In this document: one piece after another, positions 21,339 to 31,710 of the stretch
Numbering within the stretch: the stretch's first letter is position 1
Layout: each line of letters starts with the position of its first letter
From: Anastrepha obliqua
Taxonomy: Eukaryota; Arthropoda; Insecta; Diptera; Tephritidae
Length of the DNA stretch: 64,000 nt
Assembly: GCF_027943255.1 (NCBI RefSeq)
Contig: NC_072896.1
Span: 47,642,501-47,706,500 of the forward strand
Direction: 5' to 3'
The notes under the pieces: model-generated
Told to the model about the DNA's origin: nothing
The model's input: the letters and a program-made list of their open reading frames with translations, nothing else
Database searches by the model: none
Made by a program: the position numbers and the translations under genes

Positions 21339-22545
21339 AAAACTCAGCTGATTTGCTGACGTAATATTGCAGAAGTTATTCCGCTTCAAACGTGTTGATT
21401 GAAAATATGGACCCATTACTTCGTTGCATTTGAACTTAATTTGACGCCAGAACAATAAATCAGCAATATTAAACTTTCATTTATTAAATAAAAACTTACT
21501 TTTCCTATTCAATTCCGCAGTGAAGACTTTTATATTGCGCTTGATTAGCTAGTGATGATCACCGAATTGCCAACATTTTACTGAGAGAACGCGCGACGTT
21601 AGCATTTTTGCTGACATTTTTCACACCATCTCATAAAAAGTAATGCTGCCGCAGTTATTACAGCTCAAACACATTTTAAATTACTCAAAGAGCAGCAACC
21701 GATGTTATTTTTCCTCAGCTGTATAAGATCTTCGACGACGAGCAGTGGGAACAAATACTCTATTTTGAAAAAAAATTTTGCTTGACAACGCAAATTTTAA
21801 TGGATTTGAAATTTTTTTTGAATTCTCGGAAAGGTTTGTTCCATAAGCCTTGTCTGCCACTTTTTAAGATTATGATTATAACCTCCGAGAATGGTTTGAT
21901 CTGTAAATATGTATAATGAGCCTTTTAGTTCACTAAATCATTAAATTACAGGAGTAAGGCATTTAAATTAGATATCTTAATGTGGTTCTAGCCACTATTT
22001 GCGTTATGTTCCTTGATTTTTATATACTCCAAGCTCAAGTTGCCGCTCCGTGGAAAACATTTTGAGACAATTGAAGTCATAAAAGAGAATTCGAAGAACA
22101 CACTCGAGCTTGACTTGTTTACAGTAGCACAGAAAACAAACTATGTGACATATCACGCTGAAATTTGCCATGTAAGCTTATAACAGTCCTACCAAAAAAC
22201 AAAAAAATTATTTTTGCCATATGTCATCCGCGGACCGTTTTATTGATAACGTCTCGTTCATATTTGAGTAGAAGGTATTTCGAACTCTCTAACATAACCT
22301 AAAAGTGCTGTACTTGAGTAATTCTCTTGTTGAATAATATTATTTGTAAATTTAACTCGTAAAAGAAACGGACATAATTTATTAACAAGACAACTTTTAA
22401 TTCCCCTTTTCATTTTATTTCTGTAAATTATGAGATATTGCCGACGTACATATGTACGTACACCTGTATGTTCTTAAGAAAAATAACACATTTTTGTTTC
22501 AATGAATGATTACAATTACTTTATTTTTTATTAAAATACTTGCAG
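21339..22545. other. DNA upstream of CAH1 exon 2, probably intron 1
   Basis: No transposon domain or other gene is visible. The last ~35 bp before 22,546 form a pyrimidine-rich tract ending in TTGCAG, a good splice acceptor, so this is most likely the end of a long first intron. Confidence 0.5.
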
Positions 22546-22704
22546 GTCCTGCGCATTGGGCCAAACAATTCCCGCAAGCTTCGGGACACAGACAATCGCC
22601 TGTTGATATCACCCCATCGACAGCCAAAAAAGGAAGCGAATTGAATGCTTCGTCTCTCAAATGGAAATACGTTCCTGAACACACTCTCAGCCTTACAAAT
22701 CCAG
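22546..22704 (+). CDS. CAH1: CAH1 exon 2
   Basis: Acceptor TTGCAG before 22,546 and donor G|GTAATT after 22,704. The exon begins with the last two bases of a Gly codon and ends with the first base of another. It encodes the N-terminal 53 residues including [11 protein letters not shown], the conserved start of the alpha-CA fold. Confidence 0.92.
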
Positions 22705-25700
22705 GTAATTATACAAATAATTATATACTTCCCCAACGAAAGTCTCCGCTGATGGCGCTGCATTGATTACGTTGTACAGGGTGTATTATCTATACTTGAC
22801 ATGTGAGAACTATAAATTTTGTGAAAAATCCATTTATTTCCTACTGGAACCAAAAGGTAGGTAGGTGAAATGGTTGAAGTGCCAGTCTGGCACTCCTCAA
22901 GTAGCACTGAAACGCCGTTTTGATACGATTATGAGACCTGCAACAGGCAGGAGAAGATTGATGGGAGTTAGGTTGGCTCACTACCCATGGCTGTCGAGGA
23001 AGGAGCACCCAGTGGCCTTAGTCATCTAGCTGCCAAACCCGGACATTTACAGAAAAAGTGCTCAACAGTCTCCTTCTTTGAAAGGTCCCCACAGCTTCGG
23101 CAATGGGGGTTAAATGGTAACCCTAGCTCTTCCGCGTGTGTACCGATCGTCCAGTGACCGGTAAACCCAGCTACGAGTTTGAAAATTGAATGGAATCAAT
23201 AATCATACAACTAATTTTCCCCGTTGAACAACTACAGCCTTCGTCATCCTCGAAAATAATGGCCCGTTAGTGTTCGTAGCGCACATCCTGCCTCAAACAG
23301 TGGCTTCATGCAAAAGTTGTTCATAAGCTCGGTCAAAATCCATCAAGCGGTTATTGCGCCCAGCAAGAATAAGAGGACTTTTATGCACGGTTCGAGCATT
23401 TTCAGTGTCTCAGAATCAATAAATTTATGGTATTTATTTACCATTCCGCTAACCGGAAAAAAAGGAAACAATCTTCCACTTCCTCTGTGAATGCCCTGCT
23501 CTATGGAAGGACAGAATGTTAACCCTGGGCAAACCGCTGTTCGAGTCTCGAACAACTGTCTGGCTTAGATGTCAACAACCTAATAAGGTTCTTAAACCTC
23601 ACAGACTGGATATGGTCATGCCGAAAATAACTGGTAAACAAGTTGGTAACGAGGATGTGGCAACAAAATGGTGCGGAAGCGTTAGTTGGATTCTGGAAGA
23701 ATCACCACTCAAACCAAGCAACCGTTCCGCTAAGAGTGAAGTGTACGCACGCTTAGTCAAGATAATCGAAGAATTATTTTAAAAATAAATTTTCACGATT
23801 TCTTTGCGTTCTGCGACTGTGTACTGCTGCTCCATGGTTACAATTGTGCTGCACAGCCGTTTCTGAAAGGCCGTAGAAGAAGCAACAACTGTCAAAGGTA
23901 AAGAAAGTTCTCATGTGTCAAGTATAGCCGGAACACCCTGTATAATAAATTTTAATTGAATTGCTTCTGCATATCTTGTTAGTTTTCAAAATTAAATATA
24001 ATTAACGAAACTAATTTTTTTTTTTTTTGAAATTCTAAACTCAACCCGGACTGAACTTTATAGACCCGCCCATATTTTAGTAAAATTTCAATCGCACTGA
24101 CTGATAATTTTCGAAACAAGTTCATAGGCGATGAACATCATACATGGGACGACAATTTAGTATTTTCATCAGATATTAACAATAATTAGGTTAGGTTGAA
24201 GCGGTCGTCCACTATGGGACATACTCAGGCTTATAGCCCAATGTGATGCCGCGAGGGGAACTTGTCCTTATTTCTCCTAAAACCAGTGTGTACTTTTACA
24301 AAATTACAGTGTACAAAAATTTTAGAAGATCCCTGACCTTCTATTTCATTAAAAAATGTTCTCCCTCAAATGATAAATTACTTCTTCTTCGTAAAGCTCA
24401 TGCAACTCATCGTTCTATCGCCTGCGATATTCGCCGCTGCCAACGTGCAAAGGTCCAAAAATCTTGCGCAGAATCTTTCTCTCAAACACTCCAAGCGTCG
24501 CTTGATCGGATGTTGTAGAAAGTTAGTTTTGTTCGTCGAGAGAGGACTTTACTGCTTAGTTGCCTACTTAGTCCAAAGTAGCACTTGTTGGCAAGAGAGA
24601 TTCTACATTGGGTTTCAAGGCTGACATTGTTCTCGGTGTTAATACTGGTTCCTAAATAAACGAAGTCTTTTACAACCTCTAAATTATAACTGTCAACAGT
24701 AACGTGGGTGCCGATATGCGCGTGCGCCGACTGTTTGTTTGATGACAGGAGGTACTTCGTTTTGTCCTCGTTCACCACCGGACCCATTCGCTTTGCCTCT
24801 TTATCCAGTTTGGAGAAGGCAGAACTAACAGGTTGTTAAGGCCAATGAATTCAATATGTATGTCAAAATGGTAAATCTACGTGTGGATAGAGCAGAACAA
24901 TGGCACAGAAGGGGCAAGATCATCTCTTCCTATTCCTTATCTAGACTGCTTCTGCATAGCTCACGCCCCCCTCTGAGCGAGTCTGCCTATTACGTAGTGC
25001 CCAGTAATAACCGATATCAGTGTGCTAAGATTGTGTTTAGATGTTTTGGCTTAGCAGAGATCCTGTGCATTTAGCATTGAGAGTCGGATACAATTGTTGA
25101 GCGATTCTGCAGGTTTCAATACGCCATCTTTCATTTGCTGCTCTTACAATTTCCTCATAAATATGTAGCTTACAAGTCTGTAAGGGTGTGCCCATGTCAT
25201 TGTTTGTATACTCATCAGTTAACTTGGTGCCAACTCTCGTTAGTTCATCGGTCCTGCCCTCAACAATAGTTCAGCAGCTTCCCAACCAAGCTCCAGAAAT
25301 TTTTGCAAGTCATTACAGATAAGTGTGGCCTTGTGTTGTCCTGATTGAACACAACACCTCTTCTGTTGGCCAATTCTGACCGTTTCTGGTCAATCGCTAG
25401 CTTCAAACCGTAGAGTTGTTGGCAGTAGAGATCTGAATTTAGTGATGCATTTTAATCCAGGTTTGCACAAATGGTTTAAAACAGTTTTATGGTCAATTTT
25501 TAGCTCCTAGGCGAAGCTCCGACAACTAACGTAGTAGTAACTGAATGGAACAAACAAAAAACAGCAAAATAATTTTTTTACTGCGAAATGTCACCTTGAC
25601 AACAAGCATAAACTTCAAATTGTTTGATGGATACTTAAGAGATATCGTTAACTGCAGCCATCTACCGAAAAAATAATGAATTTATTTTTCTTATTCCCTA

Positions 25701-26642
25701 TTGCCTCTGAAAGGCAGGTAGTTTTGGTGCAGATTTTTTCTATGACAAAAATGCACTTGAATATTTGCCATAGCACGCCGAGGTTCGAGCGCTATTACAT
25801 TACGCAACACTTTTTTGTCATTCGATAGTTCACGTCCGCTTATTTGCTTTGATCAACTTAAGTTGCTGTTGTTTATTATTATAAATTTATTTTTTGGGTA
25901 TTATTTCCTTTCAATTATTATTCATCCAACTTACTAATCGTATTTATTAAATCAAAAGGATACTGTTGGAGAGTTGATGTCAAGGGAGTGGATTCCGAAC
26001 TCACAGGCGGCCCATTGGGCACTGATCTCTATAAATTGGAGCAGTTCCACAGCCACTGGGGATGTACTGACGACAAAGGTTCCGAACATACCGTTGACGG
26101 TATCTCATACGCTGGCGAATTACATCTCGTTCACTGGAACACCACCAAATATAAGTCGTTCGGTGAGGCTGCATCTGCCCCAGATGGTTTAGCCGTGTTG
26201 GGAGTCTTTTTTAAGGTACTATATACTTGTGCGTTATAATGATTACAGAAATATTAATTAGTTACTAAATTTTTAGGCAAGCGACAATGCACATCCGGAA
26301 TTGGAGAAGATCACTAGCCTTTTGCCATTTGTTTTGCACAAAGGTGATCGGGTCACTCTACCAAACGCCTGCGATCCTGGCAAACTTTTACCCAGCACCA
26401 CAACATACTGGACTTACGAGGGCTCACTAACCACTCCACCATGTTCAGAATCCGTCATTTGGATTGTTTTCAAAACACCAATAGAAGTATCACGCGATCA
26501 ATTGAATGCCATGCGCAACCTTAACTGCTACGATGTTAAGGAAGAGTGTCCTTGCAATGAATTGAACGGAAAAGTTATCAACAATTTCCGTCCACCATTG
26601 CCATTGGGCAACCGTGAACTCCGTGAAGTCGGTGGACATTAA
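22546..26642 (+). CDS. CAH1: Carbonic anhydrase 1, exons 2-4 (join 22546..22704, 25959..26215, 26277..26642)
   Basis: This is an alpha-class carbonic anhydrase, a zinc enzyme of the cytosol that interconverts CO2 and bicarbonate. The three exons join in frame (phases 1, 0) to give 260 residues; the fly protein is about 270, so only the first ~11 codons, in an exon I could not find, are missing. Seen in order: [19 protein letters not shown] at the N-terminus; zinc ligands in FHSHWG (two His) and ELHLVHW (third His); the gate-keeping Glu in GSEHTVDG; the catalytic Thr in [16 protein letters not shown]; and the C-terminus REVGGH. There is no signal peptide or membrane anchor. The position equivalent to the mammalian proton-shuttle His64 is Tyr (GYCWRV). 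The match to Drosophila CAH1 is strong throughout. The ORF frames extending beyond the exon edges are intron read-through. Confidence 0.95.
22842..23190 (-). mobile_element. LINE 3' fragment nested in the intron-2 transposon
   Basis: The 23,030-23,175 part is almost identical to 27,560-27,705: the complement encodes [35 protein letters not shown]-like and the 3' UTR with AAACGGCGTTTCAGTGCTAC. It is therefore a second copy of the LINE found downstream of CAH1. Confidence 0.75.
23440..23620 (+). pseudogene. LINE C-terminal fragment, plus strand
   Basis: The plus strand reads [20 protein letters not shown] followed by LTLGKPLFE, the H-x-L-C-x-C-PAL end of a LINE polyprotein. It is a different copy and orientation from the neighbouring minus-strand LINE and shows that this intron has received repeated insertions. 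Confidence 0.7.
24186..24355 (-). mobile_element. LINE 3' end, minus strand
   Basis: Complementary to 16,955-17,045: both share GTCAGGGATCTTCTAAAATTTTTG and a following AGATAAGGACTAGTTCCCC-like block. On the minus strand it ends in AACCTAACCTAATT. Confidence 0.7.
24360..24845 (-). pseudogene. Non-LTR reverse transcriptase, C-terminal part
   Basis: The minus strand reads [53 protein letters not shown] and [17 protein letters not shown], the thumb region after the catalytic YADD of an RTE/R-type LINE. The distal part (24,370-24,545) also occurs at 33,505-33,720, so this is a multicopy family. The catalytic box itself is not included. Confidence 0.75.
24850..25300 (-). pseudogene. LINE RNase H tail region, minus strand
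   Basis: Minus-strand frames give the end of RNase H and the following region of a [44 protein letters not shown] and [17 protein letters not shown]. This is the same architecture as at 27,417-28,745 but a clearly different family. Both ends are abrupt. Confidence 0.65.
25300..25680 (-). mobile_element. Mariner transposon remnant in CAH1 intron 2
   Basis: Minus-strand frames give [20 protein letters not shown], then [16 protein letters not shown] with the second catalytic aspartate. The right part (25,540-25,680) is the mariner 5' leader also seen at 1,346-1,475 and 7,286-7,470. The DNA-binding domain and the first aspartate are deleted. Confidence 0.7.
25698..25810 (-). mobile_element. SINE fragment, degenerate
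   Basis: AAGGCAGGTAGTTTTG, TTTTTTCTATGACAAAAATGCAC, ATATTTGCCAT and CGAGCGCTATTA follow the order of the SINE middle block. The assignment rests on this spacing only. Confidence 0.4.
25959..26215 (+). CDS. CAH1: CAH1 exon 3 (zinc-binding core)
   Basis: Acceptor AAAAG before 25,959 and donor AAG|GTACTA after 26,215. All three zinc-binding histidines lie here, at codons 26,048-26,050, 26,054-26,056 and 26,123-26,125. The acceptor has only a weak pyrimidine tract. Confidence 0.93.
26277..26642 (+). CDS. CAH1: CAH1 exon 4 (C-terminal half)
   Basis: Acceptor TTTTTAG before 26,277, after a short 61-bp intron; stop codon TAA at 26,640-26,642. It carries the substrate-pocket sequence [20 protein letters not shown] and the closing strand [15 protein letters not shown]. 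Confidence 0.95.
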   Translation, partial: ASDNAHPELEKITSLLPFVLHKGDRVTLPNACDPGKLLPSTTTYWTYEGSLTTPPCSESVIWIVFKTPIEVSRDQLNAMRNLNCYDVKEECPCNELNGKVINNFRPPLPLGNRELREVGGH

Positions 26643-27004
26643 TCAAATACAAATTGAAAATTTGAAAACAAAATTGTAAACGCTTTTTTGGTGCCTTATC
26701 ACACGCATATTTTTATTGTACTTTATAATGGAGTGAAGTTCTGTTGATGTATACAATTATGCATATGTATGTGCTTCAGAAATTCTCATACTAAGTGATC
26801 TATTAAATGTATTGTACTAGCTTTGAAATTTTTTTCATTAGATTTGTATGTATGTGAGTACATAAACATACCATACCTGCTTACATACATACATTATATT
26901 ATATGTTCACATCCATATACATTTTTACGGACATTCGTATATTTGCACATGGCCTGTCCATTGCAGTTGTTGTTAATGCATTGTATGACAAGTATTTAAA
27001 TAAA
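26643..27004 (+). promoter_or_regulatory. CAH1: CAH1 3' UTR with poly(A) signal AATAAA at 26999
   Basis: The AATAAA at 26,999-27,004, 357 bases after the stop, is followed within 30 bases by T-rich and GT-rich sequence, as expected for a cleavage site near 27,020-27,030. The UTR is AT-rich with CATA repeats. Confidence 0.6.
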
Positions 27005-27416
27005 GCATTATTTCATTGTTGCAACTATTAGAAAAATAGTATTTTATAAATTATTATAAGCCGAAGTAAATAAGAAAATTAATTATATAACGGTATAAAT
27101 CTACTGAGTAAGCTGTTATGGCCTTCACGGTGATTAAGTGCGATGCCAGGATATATTCAGCTAAAAATTGGAGATTGGAGAAAGTTTGAGTCAAGTTGGA
27201 AGGCGTATAATCCGATCAGTAACTATGTTAGATTTCGTAATACACAGAAATTGTGACGTTAAAACAGTAAATGTTGCAGTTGAGTCCTTACACTGAGGTG
27301 GAAGTTGTCAAATGCTTTGATATTTTTAAATATAAAATTCGCCATTAGATGCAATAATTTTTATGAAAGCAAATTGTGACAATTCAAGTGAATACTGTAC
27401 TTTACTCGAAATAAAG

Positions 27417-28745
27417 GTAAGTATGTAGATAGGAGAAATGGCATTCCTCAAGTAGCATTGAAGCGCCGTTTTTATTCCATTATCAGACCTCCAACAGGCA
27501 GATATTTACAGCCAGCCAGAGCTGTTGATATTATGGAAAAGTGACCTTCATCGTCTAGCTAAGAAACCCGGACATTTACATAGAACGTGCTCAACAGTCT
27601 CCTTCTCAGAAAGGTCCCCACAGCTTCTACAATGGGGGTTAAATGGTAACCCTAGCTCTTCCGCGTGTGTACCGATCGTCCAGTGACCGGTAAACACAGC
27701 TACGAGTTCGGAAATTGAATGACGAGGAGTCCAAAGGACTTTCTGAGTCCTCCGTATATTGTACTGGAGCCAAAGGGTTTTCGAAATAGCACATGAAGAA
27801 ATGGAGCGCCATCTTTTCTGCGCTTTCCTGAGGAATAATTTGGGCAGTTCCCCGTTAACAACTGTCTGGGGGATGCCGATGCCCGAGTAGGAGGTCTCTG
27901 AGGCCAATTCAGTCCCCTTCCTGGCAAGCTCATCATCAATTTCATTTCCCTCTATGTTCCTATATCCTGGAACCCAGAACAGAAAAATGTTACCTGCACA
28001 TCCAAGAGATTTGATCTCCTCCTTACAGGAGTTTACTAAATTCGTTCTGCACCATGGCGTCTTCGGAGCCTAGATCGCGGCTTGACTATAAAAAAAAAAT
28101 AAATAATTGGCGCGTACACTTCTGTTAGGTGTTTGGCCGAGCTCCTCCTCCTATTTGTGGTGTGCGTCTTGATGTTGTTCTACAAATGGAGGGACCTACA
28201 GTTTCAAGCCGACTCCGAATGGCAGATATTTTTATGAGGAGCTTTTCCATGGCAGAAATACACTCGGACGTTTGCCATTGCCTGCCGAGGGGCGACCGCT
28301 ATTAGAAAAAATTTTATTAATTTTGCTTTCACCGAGATTCGAACCAACGACCTCTCTGTGAATTCCGAATGGTAATCACGCACCAACCCATTCGGCTACG
28401 GCGGCCGCCTCCCTCGCTCCCGCGTTCCCTAAGCATTTTTCATACCTGCAGGATCGCAAAGACTTCTGCTTGAAAAACACTAGCAATATTCGGCAGTTTA
28501 AATGAGATAGATAAATTGACTGATTTAGAGAAAACCCCTGCTCCGACTTCCGATTCCATCTTGGAACCGGCAGTGAAGACAGAGGTGCAAGCTTCGGTAC
28601 AGATTTTCTCCTCGGTCCAATCCCGTCGATTTGGAAAGATTGCCCTAGCACGACCCTCAAACTCTAGTTTGCGGATGAGAGAGATCTGTTCGAAGTTCGG
28701 AGAAATACGGTGTTAACTGCCCGAAGGTGCTACCATGCCCTTGAG
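27417..28745 (-). pseudogene. RNase H-bearing LINE, 3' half, split by a SINE
   Basis: Minus-strand reading from right to left gives an RNase H domain start (SVFQAEVFAILQV near 28,440-28,500), then after the SINE insertion GNEIDDELARKGTELASETS at 27,890-27,950. Next come GELPKLFLRKAQKRW, then [20 protein letters not shown] and [20 protein letters not shown], the terminal zinc-knuckle-like motif. A stop follows near 27,548, then the 3' UTR. The 119-codon frame 27,907-27,548 is the best preserved part. RNase H catalytic regions are disrupted. A sister copy is in CAH1 intron 2. The RNase H suggests the I/LOA group. Confidence 0.78.
28105..28409 (-). mobile_element. tRNA-derived SINE inside the LINE, complete copy
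   Basis: About 95% the same as the copy at 20,053-20,360, including the GC-rich start (GGCGGCCGCCGTAGCCGAAT), B box GGTTCGAATC and CGCGCCAATT end. The tail here is A/T-rich (AAATAAATAATT on the plus strand) rather than (AT)n. It splits the LINE RNase H, so it arrived later. No clear target duplication was found. Confidence 0.85.
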
Positions 28746-28776
28746 AGATTGTCGAAATATAAAATACATCAAAATA

Positions 28777-29376
28777 TTGGGTCAGAGGGAAAATTCTGTC
28801 GTATTTTAAATAGGCAGGTAATTTTTCTTGTAAAAAAATAACCATTTGCTAGTGAGTCATTGTAATTTTTTTATTTTTATTTTTTTATCTTCTTATAATA
28901 GTTACAAAAGGAGTAATTTTCTACCGTCATTCATCATTTATTTGTGATATTTAAAGTGAAAAACATGTCAGTAGTTCAAAGTTCATTTACGACACTGCAT
29001 TTTATATGAACTCCAAAAAGGAAGATACACATCGGTTGCATATAAAAATGTATGTGCGGTATTCGGAAAAAATATTGTAAATGTTCGTACTTGGCAAAGA
29101 TGGTTTAGCAAATTTCGTTCCGGGGATCTGAGCCTCCAAGAAAGTGATCGATCTGGATGACCAACCAAAATCGATAATGACGCTTTGCGATCCATGTTGA
29201 AAAATAATCCACCTCTAACAAGTCGAGAAATTGCGAAAGAGATTGGTATTCATCATACAACTGGAGATCACATTAAATAAAAAAATTCCCAATGACTCAC
29301 TAACCAGATATTTTTTTATTTACAAGAAAAATTACCTGCCTATTAAAAGTACGGCAGAACTTTCCCTCTAACCCAA
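28777..29376 (+). mobile_element. 600-bp mariner derivative with ~95-bp inverted repeats
   Basis: TA-flanked (28,775-28,776 and 29,377-29,378). The left end (TTGGGTCAGAGGGAAAATTC) and the complement of the right end (TTGGGTTAGAGGGAAAGTTC) stay alignable for about 95 bp, to the TGAGTCATTG near 28,853 and its partner near 29,290. Between them the plus strand carries pieces of a mariner DNA-binding domain: KFRSGDLSLQESDRSG, then a stop, then NNPPLTSREIAKEIGIHHTT. No catalytic domain is left. Confidence 0.8.
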
Positions 29377-29578
29377 TATTATTCCATCTAACGGTATTTC
29401 GCAGCAGTAAAACTTCAGTCGCTGCAATACCGGGCTTGATTTATTGGTTCACTTGAATAGCGGCGCTCAGATCGTCTACATCGCATTTAAGCTGGTAAAA
29501 GGGATCGTTTTTAAGCGTTCATTGTGTTTGGTGGAAAACTTCTTAATTGTAGTAAAATGGGAAAGCAGAGAGGTTTAA

Positions 29579-30309
29579 GGGGTTATACGCAGTTATGAAG
29601 CAAATAAAAGACGGGTTGTCAAGGATTTATCCTGAAGAAACTTCAGAATATTTTAATTTGAAAATTTTTGGCGGTTATAAAAGCATCCTTCAAGAACGTA
29701 ACAAAATTTTTTATTTATGAAAATGTTGATTATAGAGCGCGCTGCAGGCGATTTCTGGAACCTCCTTTAAAAAAAGACGATTTATGGTGTACATCGTAAC
29801 TCAGGATTGGATTATCTGAAATCAAAAAACCAAACAAATTTTGTTAATATATTAGATTATCTAGTAATTAATCGTTCGGCTAATCAAAATAGTAAATTTT
29901 CACAAAATGGCAGCTTTTAAAAGAAATGATTTCGATTTTTACGTTAAAATTTGGCCGTAAATTGATTATAAAATGGAAAATATTGTAAGTATCAGATTTA
30001 CAAAAGAAACGATTAATTACTAGAAAATGTATCTTTAAAGATTGAGTTAAAACGGTTGACCGATCAAACAAGCCGTTTTCGAGATATCGTGTACACCGAC
30101 TTGAAAAATGCCGTTTTGAAAAAAACACGTTTAAAGTTTCAATACTTACCTTAAAACGTGCCGAGGCATCTCTACATATTTAGGTATAACTCCGAAAGTA
30201 TTGCTTAGATCTACCTCAAATTTCGTGCGTATACTTTTGAATATATGTACATTACAAAAATGCAATAAAAAAATCGATTTTTTTAAAAGTCATAACTGCG
30301 TATAACCCC
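29579..30309. mobile_element. TTAA-flanked inverted-repeat element A (731 bp)
   Basis: TTAA at 29,575-29,578 and 30,310-30,313. Perfect 20-bp inverted ends: GGGGTTATACGCAGTTATGA at 29,579-29,598 and its exact complement at 30,290-30,309. TTAA target duplication is the hallmark of the piggyBac superfamily, so this is most likely a non-autonomous piggyBac-type MITE. No transposase is encoded. Confidence 0.8.
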
Positions 30310-30313
30310 TTAA

Positions 30314-31027
30314 GGGGGAACGCCACTGTGCGTGGTCAAAAAATAGTCGATTTTTGAGAATTTTTTTTGTAAGTAGGAATAATTATACGAGGATCGGACA
30401 AAAAGCAATTTATTATATATGTATTAAACTATATTATGTTGATGTAAATTTTTATTAAAAAATATTGAAAATTGACAAATTTATGTAAATAAACGTAACG
30501 AATTAAAAAAAATGACGTCATCTGGTGGCAGCGATACAGCAATAAATAATCATCTAAAACCAAAAAACCAAAAATTTTATTAATCTACACAATAGTGGCT
30601 ATCGTTGTACGTAGCCGTTTTTTTTTTTTTTTGACAAAATGGTGGTGATTTGAATTTCATGTGTGTTTTTCACCATTTTTTTGATTTTCAACAGGCCCAA
30701 AAAAATAGTTATTTTCAAAATCGGCTACGCACAATGATAGCCAATGCGATAACAAAAATTTTGAAAAAAAGAAAATTAAAATCAGTTCATTAGTCTTCGA
30801 GAAATCGTTGCCAGTGTATCAAAAAAAGTCGTTTCGAGAAAAACGCGTTTGAAATAAAGCATCGTATCGTAAGCGCTACGGGGCCGAACCGACGGGCGCT
30901 CACTTAAGTGCAGAATCGAGAATAAAGCGAATTTATTTAAAATTTTTACCACATTTTCTTGAGTAGTTATACTAACAATTTATGCAAAAAAAATCAATAT
31001 TTTTGAATTTTCACAGTGGCGTTCCCC
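30314..31027. mobile_element. TTAA-flanked inverted-repeat element B (714 bp)
   Basis: Starts directly after the TTAA that closes element A and ends before TTAA at 31,028-31,031. Ends: GGGGGAACGCCACTGTG on the left and the complement GGGGAACGCCACTGTG on the right, one G shorter. Inside, 30,596-30,617 and 30,721-30,742 form a second inverted repeat of 22 bp with two mismatches. It has no coding capacity. The terminal sequences differ from element A beyond the leading Gs. Confidence 0.8.
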
Positions 31028-31710
31028 TTAACAGGTCGCGATAAGGATAATTCGATATCTTGACCTGTGAGGGACTTTCAAATCGCCAAATTGCCGAAAA
31101 TATTGGTCGAAGTCCAAATGTTGTGGACCTTTACGTGAAACAAGATGTCTCTTGTGGTAAGAACTACAAAGGCAGAACTGCGACTGCACATACGTCTGTC
31201 TAATTGAATCGTGACCAGTAAAATTCCAACTTAGAGTTTCCTAATAAAAAAAAATTAAATGCTGTTAAATATGATATCCTATTCACAATACGCGTTGTGC
31301 AATTTGTTAGTTTTGTGAGAAATTCAGAAAGCGTGCGTTGTTTTTACAAAATTAGTCCCGTATACGAAAACAGTGTTCCTACATATATACACACCCTAAA
31401 GGTAAAAAAATGTCACGTCCATCTGCAGCAAAATATTTGAAAGCATAACACCGTACAAAAATATTGCCAAAAAGCTTTCTTCAAAATTTCAAACTTTTTT
31501 GTCAGAATTTAAAAAAAAATTCCATTATATTTTACTACAATATTGCGCATTTATAAAGTGGCTCAAAATTCACACAGATTTTTGGCAACTTCTTTTGTTG
31601 ACGATGTTGGAGTTTTCTTCGATCGATCGATAGAACTCTTCTTGCTCTACAAAACTATTTTAATTGTATTTCTGAGTTATTAAATTTTTTATTAGTTTTG
31701 AGACTTAAAA

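Larger units (their letters stand above)
22777..23940 (-). mobile_element. Tc1/mariner-superfamily transposon in CAH1 intron 2, with nested LINE pieces
   Basis: Matching inverted ends (CAGGGTGTATTATCTATACT on the left; complement CAGGGTGTTCCGGCTATACT on the right, continuing into TTGACAyrTGAGAAC) are each flanked by TA. Near the right end the minus strand reads [14 protein letters not shown], a transposase N-terminus. Around 23,200-23,300 a decayed catalytic stretch (GPLFFEDDEG-like across a frameshift) is left, most like the DD41D group. Between these lie inserted LINE fragments (22,842-23,190 minus; 23,440-23,620 plus). Inactive. Confidence 0.75.
29557..31200 (+). pseudogene. Tc3-like transposase N-terminus, split by two inserted elements
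   Basis: ATG at 29,557 begins MGKQRGL; the Leu codon holds a TTAA where foreign DNA begins. After the second insertion the frame resumes at 31,032 with TGRDKD and, past a one-base slip, FDILTCEGLSNRQIAENIGR and SPNVVDLYVKQDVSCGKNYK. This is the paired helix-turn-helix N-terminus of a Tc1/Tc3-type transposase (compare the S-R-S-R-H ... V-Y-L-K pattern of Tc3). No catalytic domain follows. Removing the two insertions with one TTAA restores a continuous reading, which supports the insertion boundaries. Confidence 0.7.
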
